Assembly (NCBI GenBank): GCA_900551455.1
Contig: URVV01000001.1
Location: 1-64,000, forward strand
DNA: 64,000 nt
Reading direction: 5' to 3'
Source: an uncultured Mycoplasmatota bacterium
Lineage (GTDB): Bacteria; Bacillota_I; Bacilli_A; RF39; UBA660
A program made the position numbers and the translations under genes. A model generated the notes under the pieces. It saw only the letters and a program-made list of their open reading frames with translations, was not told the DNA's origin and did no database searches. Shown here piece after piece: positions 33,254-41,957 of this stretch. The first letter of the stretch is position 1, and the number at the start of each line of letters is the position of its first letter.

Positions 33254-33797
33254 ATTTTTACAAAAGATTAAAGTGTATTATCCAAATTTTAGTACTGATG
33301 GTCAAATGGTTAAAGATGAATGGACTAGAAAACTAGAGCCGTACGATTTTGATGACTGTTGTATGAAACTAGATGAGCATTTAGCAGGGGAATATCAAGA
33401 TAGACCACCAATGCCAAACTGGATAATTAAATATTTAAAAACTAGTGAGGAAAAGAAACATTCTTATGAATACTATACAGTATGTCCAACATGTAATGTC
33501 ACTTTACCACTAGCACATTTTGAAAAGCATATTCGGAAATGCAATTCGATTGAGTATGTTATTAAAGAAATGAAAAAATACTTCGGACAAGTAATAAGCC
33601 GAGAAAAATTAGAAAAATTGCCAGAAGAACAATTTTGGGAAAAGTATAATTTAATGCTTCAAAGAATTAAAGCGAAACTACCTGATAAATCTGGTAAGAA
33701 AAAATTAATACAAGCATATTTTGGAGAAATAGATCTATCAAAAGATGACTTAGAAAAAGCAGTAGCAACTGGCTACGAAGAAGAAATGGAGAAATAA
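33231..33797 (+). CDS. Helicase loader-like protein (G39P-type) with zinc finger
   Basis: ATG 33231 has AGGAAAG and gives 188 residues. The first 70 residues (E-V-L-K-F-L-Q-K-I-K-V-Y-Y-P-N-F, W-T-R-K-L, D-R-P-P-M-P-N-W-I-I) follow the pattern of the SPP1 G39P family, which loads the replicative helicase. A C-x2-C...H-x4-C finger sits near residues 80-100 and is unusual. The C-terminal half is helical and acidic. An upstream in-frame extension lies in the previous gene and is not used. Confidence 0.6.
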   Translation: MKRQEVLKFLQKIKVYYPNFSTDGQMVKDEWTRKLEPYDFDDCCMKLDEHLAGEYQDRPPMPNWIIKYLKTSEEKKHSYEYYTVCPTCNVTLPLAHFEKHIRKCNSIEYVIKEMKKYFGQVISREKLEKLPEEQFWEKYNLMLQRIKAKLPDKSGKKKLIQAYFGEIDLSKDDLEKAVATGYEEEMEK

Positions 33798-33799
33798 TT

Positions 33800-34114
33800 A
33801 TGAAAAAGAAAAATGTAAATGAAGAAATAAGAAAATTTTGTGATGAAATAACAAAAACTGAAAATAAAGTAGCAATACTATCTACTAACAAAGGAATAAT
33901 GATGGCGGGTAATACAGGGCATTTATTAGGTATTTTAGCAATGATTTTGAAAAAAATGAGGGCGGTCGGCATTCCGGAAAAATTACTTAAAGATACATTT
34001 GATTTATCAAAAAAAACTAATAGTGAAATCAAAGAACAAACTAAAGCAGTAGATAATGAAATTGAAAAAATAGAAAAACTATTGAATCTTTTGAAGGAGA
34101 TAAACAATGAATAA
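33800..34114 (+). CDS. Phage early protein of unknown function
   Basis: Not recognised. 104 residues with a hydrophobic central stretch (G-H-L-L-G-I-L-A-M-I-L) and a coiled-coil C terminus. Ribosome site is weak, start three bases after the previous stop, so translation is probably coupled. Overlaps the next gene by eight bases. Confidence 0.6.
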   Translation: MKKKNVNEEIRKFCDEITKTENKVAILSTNKGIMMAGNTGHLLGILAMILKKMRAVGIPEKLLKDTFDLSKKTNSEIKEQTKAVDNEIEKIEKLLNLLKEINNE

Positions 34115-34994
34115 TGAAATAGCAGTAGTAGAACAATTGCCTGTAATAGTAGCAAAAATTAAAATAGTAGGTGAAGAATTAGATAAAAGAATCAATGACT
34201 TACATTTAGATTCACTTGTGTGTAATGAAGAAACCAGAAAAGAAATTAAAAATTTAAAAACACAATTAGGAGCAGAATTTAAAGAATTTGAAAATCAAAG
34301 AAAAAATATAAAAAATCAAATAATGACACCGTATGAAGAATTCAACAAAATTTATGAAGAAGAAATAAAAGCAAGATATCAACAAGCAGATTTAACATTA
34401 AAAACAAGAATTGATGAAGTTGAAAACGGTTTAAAAGAAAAAACTAGAAAATTAGCATTTGAATATTTTAACGAATATAAGGATTCAAAAACAAATTTAA
34501 AAGACAATTACTTATCGTTTGAAGAACTCAATTTGTCGATTGGTTTAGATGGCTTAACTGACAAAGGAGCATTAGTAAAAAAATATAAAGATGCAATTAT
34601 TGAGAAAGTAGATAATGTTGAAAGAGACATTGAAACAATAAATACTATGGAACATAATGATGAAATACTTGTAGAATATTTGAAACATAAAAATCTATCA
34701 TTAGCAATAAAAGAAGTAAATGATAGACATGTAATATTATCACAAGTACAAAGGGATTATGAAATAGTACAAGAACAACAAAAGCAAGAAGAACAAGTTA
34801 TTGAAAAAGTAGAAGAAGTATTATCAGCTCCGATTGAAGAAACAATACAAGGTCAAATGAATATTGATGATTTTGAAGAAATCGAAGAAACAAATGAAGA
34901 AATTTATGAAATGACATTTACAGTAAAAGCTACTTTATTAAAGTTAAAAGAATTAAAGAAATATTTAATTCAGGAGGGATATATTAATGAATAA
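34107..34994 (+). CDS. DUF1351 family protein
   Basis: 295 residues, mainly charged helices, matching the DUF1351 layout seen in many Gram-positive phages just before recT: K-x3-L-x3-L-G-A-E-F-K-E-F-E-x-Q-R-K-x-I-K at residues 45-70 and Y-E-E-F near 78. Likely a partner in single-strand annealing recombination, inferred from constant neighbourhood. GGAGATAAACA precedes the ATG. Confidence 0.75.
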   Translation: MNNEIAVVEQLPVIVAKIKIVGEELDKRINDLHLDSLVCNEETRKEIKNLKTQLGAEFKEFENQRKNIKNQIMTPYEEFNKIYEEEIKARYQQADLTLKTRIDEVENGLKEKTRKLAFEYFNEYKDSKTNLKDNYLSFEELNLSIGLDGLTDKGALVKKYKDAIIEKVDNVERDIETINTMEHNDEILVEYLKHKNLSLAIKEVNDRHVILSQVQRDYEIVQEQQKQEEQVIEKVEEVLSAPIEETIQGQMNIDDFEEIEETNEEIYEMTFTVKATLLKLKELKKYLIQEGYINE

Positions 34995-35859
34995 TCAATT
35001 ACAAAGTAAACCAAAGTTTAGTTTGGCTATTCAAAGCGATGGCTATAAAAAATTAATTAATAACACGTTAGGAGACTCAAAGAGAGCAGCAAAGTTTATT
35101 GCAGCAATAAGTAGTGCGGTAGCTACTAATTCTAGTTTGCAAGAGTGCGATGCTGGAAGTATTCTTAGTGGGGCATTACTTGGAGAAGCACTTAACTTAA
35201 GTCCAAGCCCTCAATTAGGTCAATACTATTTAGTACCATTTGAACAAAAAAAATATAATGAAAAAACAAAACAATATGAAACAATATCTAAAAAAGCACA
35301 GTTCCAACTAGGATATAAAGGTTATATTCAATTAGCTATTAGAAGTGGTCAATATAAAGACATTGATGTTATAGAAGTAAGAGAAGGCGAATACTTAGGT
35401 AGAGACAAAATTACTGGTAAACATCAATTTGAATTTATAGAAGATGAGGTTGAAAGAGATAATAAATCAATAATTGGCTATATGGCTTATTTTGAATATC
35501 TCAATGGTTTCTATAAAAACTTATATTGGTCAAAAGAAAAAATGCAAAAACATGCACTAGAGTATTCACAAGCATATGCTAGCGATATAAAAAAGAAAAC
35601 TAATTATTCATTTTGGAGCAAAGACTTCAATGGTATGGCTTTTAAAACGATGCTAAGACAATTAATTTCTAAATGGGGAATTATGAGTATAGATATGCAA
35701 GAAGCTTTGACTAAGGATATGTCAGTAGTAAAAGAAGATGGAACTTACGACTATGTTGATAATCAACCAGTAATGGAAACATCAGGCGAAGAACAAATTG
35801 AACAAGTAGCAGAAACTACTACAGTTGAAGTGAAACAGGTCAACATCAATGAACTTTAA
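34987..35859 (+). CDS. recT: RecT-family single-strand annealing protein
   Basis: Phage recombinase that binds ssDNA and promotes strand annealing. Typical segments: A-S-S-A-V-A-T-N-type helix, G-S-I-L-S-G-A-L-L-G-E-A-L-N-L-S-P, G-Q-Y-Y-L-V-P-F, F-Q-L-G-Y-K-G-Y-I-Q-L-A-I-R-S-G-Q-Y, and W-S-K-D-F-N-G-M-A-F-K-T-M-L-R-Q. 290 residues. Works with the neighbouring MBL-fold protein and SSB. Confidence 0.93.
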   Translation: MNNQLQSKPKFSLAIQSDGYKKLINNTLGDSKRAAKFIAAISSAVATNSSLQECDAGSILSGALLGEALNLSPSPQLGQYYLVPFEQKKYNEKTKQYETISKKAQFQLGYKGYIQLAIRSGQYKDIDVIEVREGEYLGRDKITGKHQFEFIEDEVERDNKSIIGYMAYFEYLNGFYKNLYWSKEKMQKHALEYSQAYASDIKKKTNYSFWSKDFNGMAFKTMLRQLISKWGIMSIDMQEALTKDMSVVKEDGTYDYVDNQPVMETSGEEQIEQVAETTTVEVKQVNINEL

Positions 35860-36469
35860 AATAATTAATACTGGTTCTGATGGTAATGGATTGATAATAG
35901 AAGATACTATTCTTATTGATTGTGGAGTATCATTTAAAAAAATAAATGAATATTATAAGCAATTTAAAATAGTACTTCTTACACATTGCCATGGCGATCA
36001 TTTCAATAAAGAAACTATATCAAAATTAGCTTATGAAAGACCAACTTTAAGATTTGGATGTTGCGAATGGTTGGTAAAAAAATTAATTGACTGTGGAGTA
36101 AACAAAAAGCAAATAGACGTCTATGAAACAGGCAAAATTTACTCATATAACGAGTTTAAAGTTATTCCTATCAAATTGTATCATGATGTACCACAATGTG
36201 GCTACAAATTGAAAATAAATGAAAATAAAATAATATATGCAACTGATACAAACAAGATAGAACATGTTATTGCCAAAAATTATGATTATTACTTCATAGA
36301 GGGCAATTATGAAAATGAAGAAGAATTACATAAGAGATCGGAAAATAAATATTATGAAAGCCGAGTAAAAAATACGCATTTGAGTAAAGTACAAGCTACA
36401 GAGTGGCTTATGAAAAACATGGGGGATAACTCTAAATATATATTTATGCACGAGCATAAAGAAAGGTAG
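35849..36469 (+). CDS. MBL-fold metallohydrolase (phage recombination nuclease-like)
   Basis: 206 residues with the metallo-beta-lactamase motif H-C-H-G-D-H near residue 46 and later ligands in Y-A-T-D-T. A small MBL protein next to recT is common in Firmicutes phages and is thought to act as the exonuclease partner, though direct evidence is limited. ATG 35849 overlaps recT by 11 bases. Confidence 0.8.
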   Translation: MNFKIINTGSDGNGLIIEDTILIDCGVSFKKINEYYKQFKIVLLTHCHGDHFNKETISKLAYERPTLRFGCCEWLVKKLIDCGVNKKQIDVYETGKIYSYNEFKVIPIKLYHDVPQCGYKLKINENKIIYATDTNKIEHVIAKNYDYYFIEGNYENEEELHKRSENKYYESRVKNTHLSKVQATEWLMKNMGDNSKYIFMHEHKER

Positions 36470-36479
36470 TGAATTAAAA

Positions 36480-36938
36480 ATGAATAAAGTGTTTTTAATA
36501 GGAAGATTATCAAGAGATCCGGAATTAAGGCATACTTCAAATAATACTCCAGTATGTCAAATAAATATGGCAATATCGAGACCAGTATCCCAAGGTAAAG
36601 ATTCTGAAACTGATTTTATAAATGTCACAGTATGGAATAAACAAGCTGAAAATTTAGTTAAGTATGTTAAAAAAGGAAATCAAATAGCAATTGAAGGAAG
36701 AATTCAAACAAGAAATTATGATAATGAAGAAGGTAAAAAAGTATATGTCACTGAAGTATTAGCTAATCATGTTGAATTCATCGGAAGCAACAGTAATAAA
36801 ACAAATGATAATCAAACACAAGTACAAGATAATAAAACTTCATATACTGTCGAGGAAATAGATAATATACCAATTGATGATCCATTTTCTAATTTTGGTC
36901 AAAGGGTAGAAATAGATGATAGTCAATTACCTTTTTAG
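36480..36938 (+). CDS. ssb: Single-stranded DNA-binding protein
   Basis: 152 residues. OB fold with N-K-V-F-L-I-G-R-L-S-R-D-P-E-L-R, F-I-N-V-T-V-W, and G-N-Q-I-A-I-E-G-R-I. The disordered tail ends in D-D-S-Q-L-P-F, the acidic tip that binds partner proteins. Third gene of the phage recombination set. Confidence 0.95.
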   Translation: MNKVFLIGRLSRDPELRHTSNNTPVCQINMAISRPVSQGKDSETDFINVTVWNKQAENLVKYVKKGNQIAIEGRIQTRNYDNEEGKKVYVTEVLANHVEFIGSNSNKTNDNQTQVQDNKTSYTVEEIDNIPIDDPFSNFGQRVEIDDSQLPF

Positions 36939-36948
36939 GAGTTAAGAT

Positions 36949-37473
36949 ATGGAAAATATAAATTATTGTGATAAATGCGGTAATTGTAGTCGCTGTGGTG
37001 AATGTTGTGCCGCAACACTACCAATTACCAAAACAGAGGAAAAAAAGATAAAAGAATATATTTCTAAAAATAATATAGAGCCTGAATTTTTTCAAAATGA
37101 TGAAAGTATTAATCTGCAATGCTGCTTCTACGATAGAACAAATAAAATGTGTAAGATATATGAAGTAAGACCTAATATATGTAGAACTTATAAGTGCAAT
37201 AAATCAATTGAAGAAATTGAAAAAGAAAAAGAGGAAGCACATAAAAAAGCATATTGGAACAAATTAGTTGATGGTAAAACTACTAATATAACAGATATGA
37301 GATTGCTGTTTTATGGAGATCCTAGAAGTTTGGTAGCAAGGATAATACATTATATTACTGATGGTACAATGCAATGCAATAAGGAACAATTTGGCTTTGT
37401 AAAAGTATTTTTAGCAACACATGGTCAGGGAGAATTAGCAAACTGTATAACTGGAGAATTTGATGATAGATAA
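36949..37473 (+). CDS. YkgJ-type cysteine cluster protein
   Basis: 174 residues. The Cys-rich start (C-x2-C-x2-C-x2-C-x2-C-C) plus C-C-F-Y and C-K-I-Y-E-V-R-P-x-I-C-R-x-Y-x-C form the zinc- or iron-binding cluster of the YkgJ family. The C-terminal half is helical. In phages this family is often found in replication modules; its role is not known. Confidence 0.8.
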   Translation: MENINYCDKCGNCSRCGECCAATLPITKTEEKKIKEYISKNNIEPEFFQNDESINLQCCFYDRTNKMCKIYEVRPNICRTYKCNKSIEEIEKEKEEAHKKAYWNKLVDGKTTNITDMRLLFYGDPRSLVARIIHYITDGTMQCNKEQFGFVKVFLATHGQGELANCITGEFDDR

Positions 37474-37963
37474 TACTGGTAAAATCGAAGAACTATTACC
37501 ATTAATATTTAGATTGGATAAAGATACTGTTTATGATGTAAAAATCGAAAAACATAAAAAGAATAAAACATTAGATCAAAATGCTTATGCTTGGAAATTG
37601 ATGAATGAAATAGGGAATGTACTTAGGAAATCAAAAGATGAAGTGTATTTTGAAATGTTAAAAAGTTATGGTCAAATAAGTGAAATAAGTATGCTTTCTT
37701 CAATAGATCCGAGTGGATATTTCAAATACTATGATATTTCTTCAAAAAGACTCTTTAATAACAAAGAATTTACAATTTATAGAATTTATAAAGGTATTAG
37801 TGAGTATGACACCAGAGAAATGAGTATTTTTATAGATGGAGTAATTCAGGAAGCTAAACAATTAGGAATACAAACATTGACACCAAATCAATTGTTAGAA
37901 TTAAAAAGTATGGAGGATAGTAATGATACGAGTAGAAATAAACGAAAAACTACCAAGTTGTAA
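37463..37963 (+). CDS. NinB-like recombination protein
   Basis: 166 residues. The pattern K-K-N-K-T-L-D-Q-N-A-Y-A-W-K-L-M, S-K-D-E-V-Y-F-E-M-L-K-S-Y-G-Q and Y-D-T-R-E-M-S-I-F-I-D-G-V-I-Q-E-A is shared with phage NinB-type proteins. NinB (lambda Orf) binds ssDNA and SSB. GGAG lies six bases before ATG 37463. It overlaps both neighbours; its last 41 bases are also the start of the rusA-like gene. Confidence 0.55.
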   Translation: MIDNTGKIEELLPLIFRLDKDTVYDVKIEKHKKNKTLDQNAYAWKLMNEIGNVLRKSKDEVYFEMLKSYGQISEISMLSSIDPSGYFKYYDISSKRLFNNKEFTIYRIYKGISEYDTREMSIFIDGVIQEAKQLGIQTLTPNQLLELKSMEDSNDTSRNKRKTTKL

Positions 37964-38333
37964 CGAATATATAAAATTATGCAGAACTAATAAATATGCA
38001 GCGGCAAGAATGAAATTAAAAATAGAACAGCAGATAGGTTATTATCTTTTGAAGTTACCAAGATACGATGAACCAATTAAAATTCATTTTCATTGGATAG
38101 AGGGAACAAAAAAGAGAGATTGGGACAATGTATGTTTTGCGAAAAAGTTTATTTTAGATTCGATGGTAAAATACAAAAAATTAAGTGATGATAATAGAAA
38201 AATAGTGACTGCTTTTACAGACACATTTGAATATCAAAAGGGAATTACAAAGGTTGTTTTAGAAATAGAAGAAATAGGAGAATCATATGAAAAAAATAAA
38301 AAGAATAAGGTTAAGGTTGAAAAGGTTGATTAA
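37923..38333 (+). CDS. rusA: RusA-family Holliday junction resolvase
   Basis: 136 residues. Catalytic acidic residues sit in K-R-D-W-D-N and S-D-D-N-R-K-I-V, as in RusA. It cuts four-way junctions made during phage recombination. GGAGG lies eight bases before the ATG. Confidence 0.85.
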   Translation: MIRVEINEKLPSCNEYIKLCRTNKYAAARMKLKIEQQIGYYLLKLPRYDEPIKIHFHWIEGTKKRDWDNVCFAKKFILDSMVKYKKLSDDNRKIVTAFTDTFEYQKGITKVVLEIEEIGESYEKNKKNKVKVEKVD

Positions 38334-38448
38334 AGAAATTCAAACATATGACAGAATGAATGATGGAAAATTGAGTAGTGCTTTGTTAGCTGCAATATGT
38401 TTCTTGTTGTTAATTTTGATAGGATTATGTGTTTGGATATTTGGATAA
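38287..38448 (+). CDS. Small membrane protein, 53 residues
   Basis: Starts within the rusA-like gene with GGAG six bases upstream. Very basic first 20 residues, then one hydrophobic helix (32-50). Function unknown. Confidence 0.45.
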   Translation: MKKIKRIRLRLKRLIKEIQTYDRMNDGKLSSALLAAICFLLLILIGLCVWIFG

Positions 38449-38462
38449 GTGTAGGTGAAGAT

Positions 38463-38726
38463 ATGGAAGATAGAGATTTATTTATGACTGATGAAGACAT
38501 ACACTGTTTGGATGAGCCAACTCCAGAAGAAATAGAAATAGAAAAACTGAAAGAAGAAAACAAGAGGATGAGATACAAACTAGAGGATATCAGAATAGTA
38601 ATTGATAAAATGTATAAACAGGCAGCTAAAGCATTAAAAGAAGAAATAGCACCAAGTGTAAAAAAGTATCTAGAGTATGACATAAGGGATATAAGAGAGT
38701 TGCTAGAGATTTTGAGTGATGATTGA
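38463..38726 (+). CDS. Phage early protein, acidic coiled coil
   Basis: 87 residues from ATG 38463, preceded by AGGTGAAG. Acidic N terminus then a charged helix with heptads (residues 25-60). Not recognised. Confidence 0.55.
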   Translation: MEDRDLFMTDEDIHCLDEPTPEEIEIEKLKEENKRMRYKLEDIRIVIDKMYKQAAKALKEEIAPSVKKYLEYDIRDIRELLEILSDD

Positions 38727-38899
38727 TGACCGCAAGAGAAAGAGAAGAGATAATCGATTTTGCAATAGGAAAGTTAACGGAATTAAAGATTAAGACTGAT
38801 TTTGAAGACAAGGCTAGGAAGAAAGTGAGATATGTGAAAAAATCACAGGCATATCAAGACTTAATTAATCTTTTAAAGGAAATGAAATATTATGGGTAA
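38726..38899 (+). CDS. Small phage protein, 57 residues
   Basis: ATG overlaps the previous stop (ATGA). Helical, charged, no motif. Overlaps the next gene by eight bases. Chain of overlapping starts supports real translation. Confidence 0.5.
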   Translation: MTAREREEIIDFAIGKLTELKIKTDFEDKARKKVRYVKKSQAYQDLINLLKEMKYYG

Positions 38900-39083
38900 A
38901 ATGAAAGAATATGCACTTTATAAGGGTGATAAGTTTATTGATATAGGCACTAAAGAGTACTTGGCTAAATTATTAAATGTAAAAAAAGAAACAATTGAGT
39001 TTTATGCCTCTCCGACTAAACTTAAAAGAAATAGAGATAACGGTTATGTAGTAGTGAGGATTGATGATGAAAGAGAAGAATAA
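38892..39083 (+). CDS. Small phage protein with helix-turn-helix-like core
   Basis: 63 residues: M-K-E-Y-A-L-Y-K-G-D-K-F-I-D-I-G-T then Y-L-A-K-L-L-N-V-K-K-E-T-I-E-F-Y-A-S-P. This short protein type recurs in Gram-positive phages and looks like a small DNA-binding fold; function unknown. Confidence 0.65.
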   Translation: MGKMKEYALYKGDKFIDIGTKEYLAKLLNVKKETIEFYASPTKLKRNRDNGYVVVRIDDEREE

Positions 39084-39324
39084 AAAAGATGAAATAGTAA
39101 TAATGATGATAAGTTTCTTTATAAATGAGATGATTGAAAATGGTATAGCAACCGATAAAGAAATATCAGACTATTTTAATGAATCAAACGATAAGCAATT
39201 TAGGAAAATGATTAAAGAATATAAAGAAATAACATTAATAACGAGAAGTAAATCAATTAAAAAAATTAAGGAATTAAAAGAAGAAATTAAAACTTTAAAA
39301 AGTGATATCAAGATATCAGAATAA
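39067..39324 (+). CDS. Phage early protein
   Basis: 85 residues from ATG 39067 (GAGG seven bases before). N-terminal helix with hydrophobic residues, C-terminal coiled coil of Lys and Glu. The fold of residues 1-60 recalls a small winged helix, unproven. The stop region begins an AAGTAAATA/TATTTACTT hairpin. Confidence 0.55.
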   Translation: MKEKNKKDEIVIMMISFFINEMIENGIATDKEISDYFNESNDKQFRKMIKEYKEITLITRSKSIKKIKELKEEIKTLKSDIKISE

Positions 39325-39377
39325 GTAAATAAAGTTATTTACTTACAATTGTAATTACATTAGGAGAAATAAGAATA

Positions 39378-39665
39378 ATGAATAAAGAAGAAATTTATAA
39401 AAGAATTATGGTATGTGAGAAGAAAGAAAGAGATTTTTTAGAAGTAGGAAATACCAGAACCGCTAATCGTTATCGCAATGAAATTCAAAAATGGGAAGAA
39501 TTATTAAATCAATTAAATCCTAAAATGGAAAAAGAATTAAATGAATACAGAAGAGGTTATTACAAGCAACAAGAAGTGATTGATAAGTTGGAATTAGAGA
39601 ATAAAGTTTTAAAAGAACAAATGGTTGCAATGGTTAAACCGAATTATACTTATGGTATTAGATAG
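39378..39665 (+). CDS. Phage coiled-coil protein
   Basis: 95 residues, almost all charged helix, with an AGGAG site. Ends in Y-T-Y-G-I-R. No family recognised. Followed by AGAGGTGTCAGAATGA, a ribosome-site block repeated before the gene at 39933. Confidence 0.55.
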   Translation: MNKEEIYKRIMVCEKKERDFLEVGNTRTANRYRNEIQKWEELLNQLNPKMEKELNEYRRGYYKQQEVIDKLELENKVLKEQMVAMVKPNYTYGIR

Positions 39666-39675
39666 AGGTGTCAGA

Positions 39676-39936
39676 ATGACTGAAATATGGATTAATAAAA
39701 ATAAATATATTAGATTGAGAATTGCAAAAGTTGGTTGTACTTATAGAGCCGATATATCCATTAATAAATATTATTACAACGAAAAAACGCCTAGATATTA
39801 TGAAATGAATTTTGATGTATTTCATCCTTATGATTATTCTTCTGAAGAAGAAACTTTTGAAAAAGCAAAAGAATGGTTATATGAAGAATTAAAACGATTA
39901 CAAGATAATGTGAATTTAAAAGAGGTGTCAGAATGA
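39676..39936 (+). CDS. Phage early protein
   Basis: 86 residues from ATG 39676 with GAGGTG upstream. Strand-rich (W-I-N-K-N-K-Y-I-R-L-R-I-A-K-V-G), then a helix. Not recognised. The earlier in-frame ATG at 39625 lies within the previous gene and has no site. Confidence 0.5.
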   Translation: MTEIWINKNKYIRLRIAKVGCTYRADISINKYYYNEKTPRYYEMNFDVFHPYDYSSEEETFEKAKEWLYEELKRLQDNVNLKEVSE

Positions 39937-40496
39937 GTAAAATTTGTGGATATAGTTGTGAACATAATAAAAGTGGTGTTTGTCAAATATCAGTATGTGA
40001 TAAGAAATCTATTATATCTGATAAAACAGAAATTCAAACGTTAAGACTTGATGAATTAGATTATACTATAATACCAAATAGTGATATTAAACCATTACTA
40101 GACAGATTACAACAAGAAAACAAAAAATTAAATGGTGCTATACAAACTTACGAAATACTTTTAAAAGCAAATGTTGAAGAAAATAAACAACTACAAGAAA
40201 GAATTGAATACCTAGAACGAAGTAATAATCGTAGAGAAGATACTATTCTTGAACAAAGACAAGAAATTAGTGATTTAGAAGATAAATACAAGGAACTAGA
40301 TAAAATGTGTGAATTGTATAGTAAATCTTTATATAATGCTGAATTAAGTCAATATAAAGATAATTGGAATAAGTTAAAAGAATGGGCTAGTAATTTTTAT
40401 AATAGTGAAGAAGTTGGTTGGGCAGGTTGTGGAATGAGATACACTTTGGAAAAAATTCTAGAACTAGAACAAGGAAGTGATAGTAATGAATTATAG
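39933..40496 (+). CDS. Phage protein with Cys-rich start and long coiled coil
   Basis: 187 residues. Four Cys in the first 25 residues (C-x3-C-x7-C-x4-C) may bind zinc. A coiled coil covers about 65-140, and the C-terminal W-A-S-N-F-Y-N-S-E-E-V-G-W-A-G region is compact. Same 16-base start block as the previous gene. Function unknown. Confidence 0.55.
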   Translation: MSKICGYSCEHNKSGVCQISVCDKKSIISDKTEIQTLRLDELDYTIIPNSDIKPLLDRLQQENKKLNGAIQTYEILLKANVEENKQLQERIEYLERSNNRREDTILEQRQEISDLEDKYKELDKMCELYSKSLYNAELSQYKDNWNKLKEWASNFYNSEEVGWAGCGMRYTLEKILELEQGSDSNEL

Positions 40497-41043
40497 AGAA
40501 AAAATAAGAAAAGCAATAGAATGCCCACAACTTAATAATGTTGTAAGATATGGAGAGTGGGGGGCATTAAACTTAGAACAAAGAAAATATATAAAAAGAT
40601 TATTAGATGAGGTAGACAGTGTTGACGATTATTATAAAAGAGTATATTTAGAAAATAAAGAATTAAAGAAACAATTACACGAAGCAAGTTTAACTATACA
40701 AGAAATGACAGAACAAGATATTGAATGTCCTAGCAATTGTGAAAAATTAAGACAATTAAAGAAACAATTTGAAGAATGTCAATTACAAAATTTTGATTTA
40801 AGGGAAGACATTATGATACAAAAACAAGCCATTCCTAATAAACTAATCAAAGATAAATCATTCTATGATTTATATGATATGCCAACTTATGAAGATTTAT
40901 TAACTCGACAAAAGGAGTTTATAAATTATTTAGAAGATTATATTAATTTATTTGATAAAAAAGACATATACGAAGAAGGTAGTTGTGATATGCTTGAAGA
41001 AATTTTACAAAAATACAAAAGTATAATAGGAGATGATAAATAG
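40486..41043 (+). CDS. Phage early coiled-coil protein
   Basis: 185 residues from ATG 40486 (GGAAGTGA upstream). Helical throughout with heptads near 50-115 and two Cys pairs. Not recognised. Ends at the base where the RNA-ligase-like gene begins (GTG). Confidence 0.55.
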   Translation: MNYREKIRKAIECPQLNNVVRYGEWGALNLEQRKYIKRLLDEVDSVDDYYKRVYLENKELKKQLHEASLTIQEMTEQDIECPSNCEKLRQLKKQFEECQLQNFDLREDIMIQKQAIPNKLIKDKSFYDLYDMPTYEDLLTRQKEFINYLEDYINLFDKKDIYEEGSCDMLEEILQKYKSIIGDDK

Positions 41044-41666
41044 TGATAAAAAAGGAAATATATCCTAAAACAAAAAGAGTTAGTTGTAAAGGTAATAAAG
41101 TATATATTACTGAAAAGTTAGATGGAAGTAATTTGGTGTTTTTTAAAAAGAATAATGAATTATACATAGCTCAAAGAAAAAGTATATTTAAAATAAGTGA
41201 ATTAGAAGAAGTGAAAGATATTTTATACAAAGGATTATATCAATGGCTGATTGATAATAAAAACGTTTTAAATGATGAATTACATGATAACAGTGCTATT
41301 TGTGGCGAGTGGCTAGGAATGGGCTGCTTGAAGTATAATATCGATGAGTTTGATAAGAGATGGTATATGTTTGCAAAAGCAAATATAGATGATGATTATA
41401 ATTTATATAATTTAATTTACAATCATGATTTGTTTATTTATCCATTTGTAAATCAACAAATACCTAATTTTATTGGTGTAGTTCCTGAGGTAATAGAATT
41501 AGTGAATATACCAAATAAGGAACAGTTAGATAGTATTTACGAAAAATATCAAAGCAAAGTAAAAAGAAATGTTGAAGGATTTGTTATCAACTACAACAAC
41601 GATATTACTAAATATGTCAGAATGAAAAATGGTAAATTACAAGATCATTTTGATAGAGGAGAGTAA
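41043..41666 (+). CDS. Minimal RNA ligase-like nucleotidyltransferase
   Basis: 207 residues, GTG start. Nucleotidyltransferase motifs are in order: motif I E-K-L-D-G-S-N with Lys25 as the AMP acceptor, a motif III-type G-E-W-L-G-M-G at 88-94, motif IV E-G-F-V-I at 178-182, and motif V K-Y-V-R-M-K with Lys190 and Lys195. It stops soon after motif V, so it lacks the extra C-terminal domain of Rnl1 and Rnl2. It could repair nicked RNA, such as tRNA cut by host defences. Activity inferred only. Confidence 0.75.
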   Translation: MIKKEIYPKTKRVSCKGNKVYITEKLDGSNLVFFKKNNELYIAQRKSIFKISELEEVKDILYKGLYQWLIDNKNVLNDELHDNSAICGEWLGMGCLKYNIDEFDKRWYMFAKANIDDDYNLYNLIYNHDLFIYPFVNQQIPNFIGVVPEVIELVNIPNKEQLDSIYEKYQSKVKRNVEGFVINYNNDITKYVRMKNGKLQDHFDRGE

Positions 41667-41670
41667 AAAG

Positions 41671-41859
41671 TTGAAAGTAAAAAGGAAAACATTTAGATAC
41701 AATGATGACTATTTTGAATTCTATGATAGAAAAAAAGATAAGATAAACATAATATCGTTAAAAATATTAGTAGATAAAATAGTACTAGAATATGAGGAGT
41801 TAATTGATGACAAAGAAAGACATAATAAAAAAAGCATTAAAGTATTTAGCAATGCTTAA
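41671..41859 (+). CDS. Small phage protein, 62 residues
   Basis: TTG start nine bases after GAGGAG, directly behind the ligase-like gene. Basic strand-rich start (R-Y-N-D-D-Y-F-E-F-Y) and acidic middle. Function unknown. Confidence 0.45.
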   Translation: MKVKRKTFRYNDDYFEFYDRKKDKINIISLKILVDKIVLEYEELIDDKERHNKKSIKVFSNA

Positions 41860-41947
41860 AACAGGGAAATCAATCAGAACACAATCACAAAGTGATGATT
41901 TAAGAACAACAATGGAATTGCTAGAAAGTATGATGTATGAAGAATAG
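41807..41947 (+). CDS. Small phage protein, 46 residues
   Basis: GAGGAG seven bases before ATG 41807, overlapping the previous gene by 53 bases. Basic helix then acidic C terminus. Function unknown. Confidence 0.45.
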   Translation: MTKKDIIKKALKYLAMLKTGKSIRTQSQSDDLRTTMELLESMMYEE

Positions 41948-41957
41948 GAGGTAGCAA

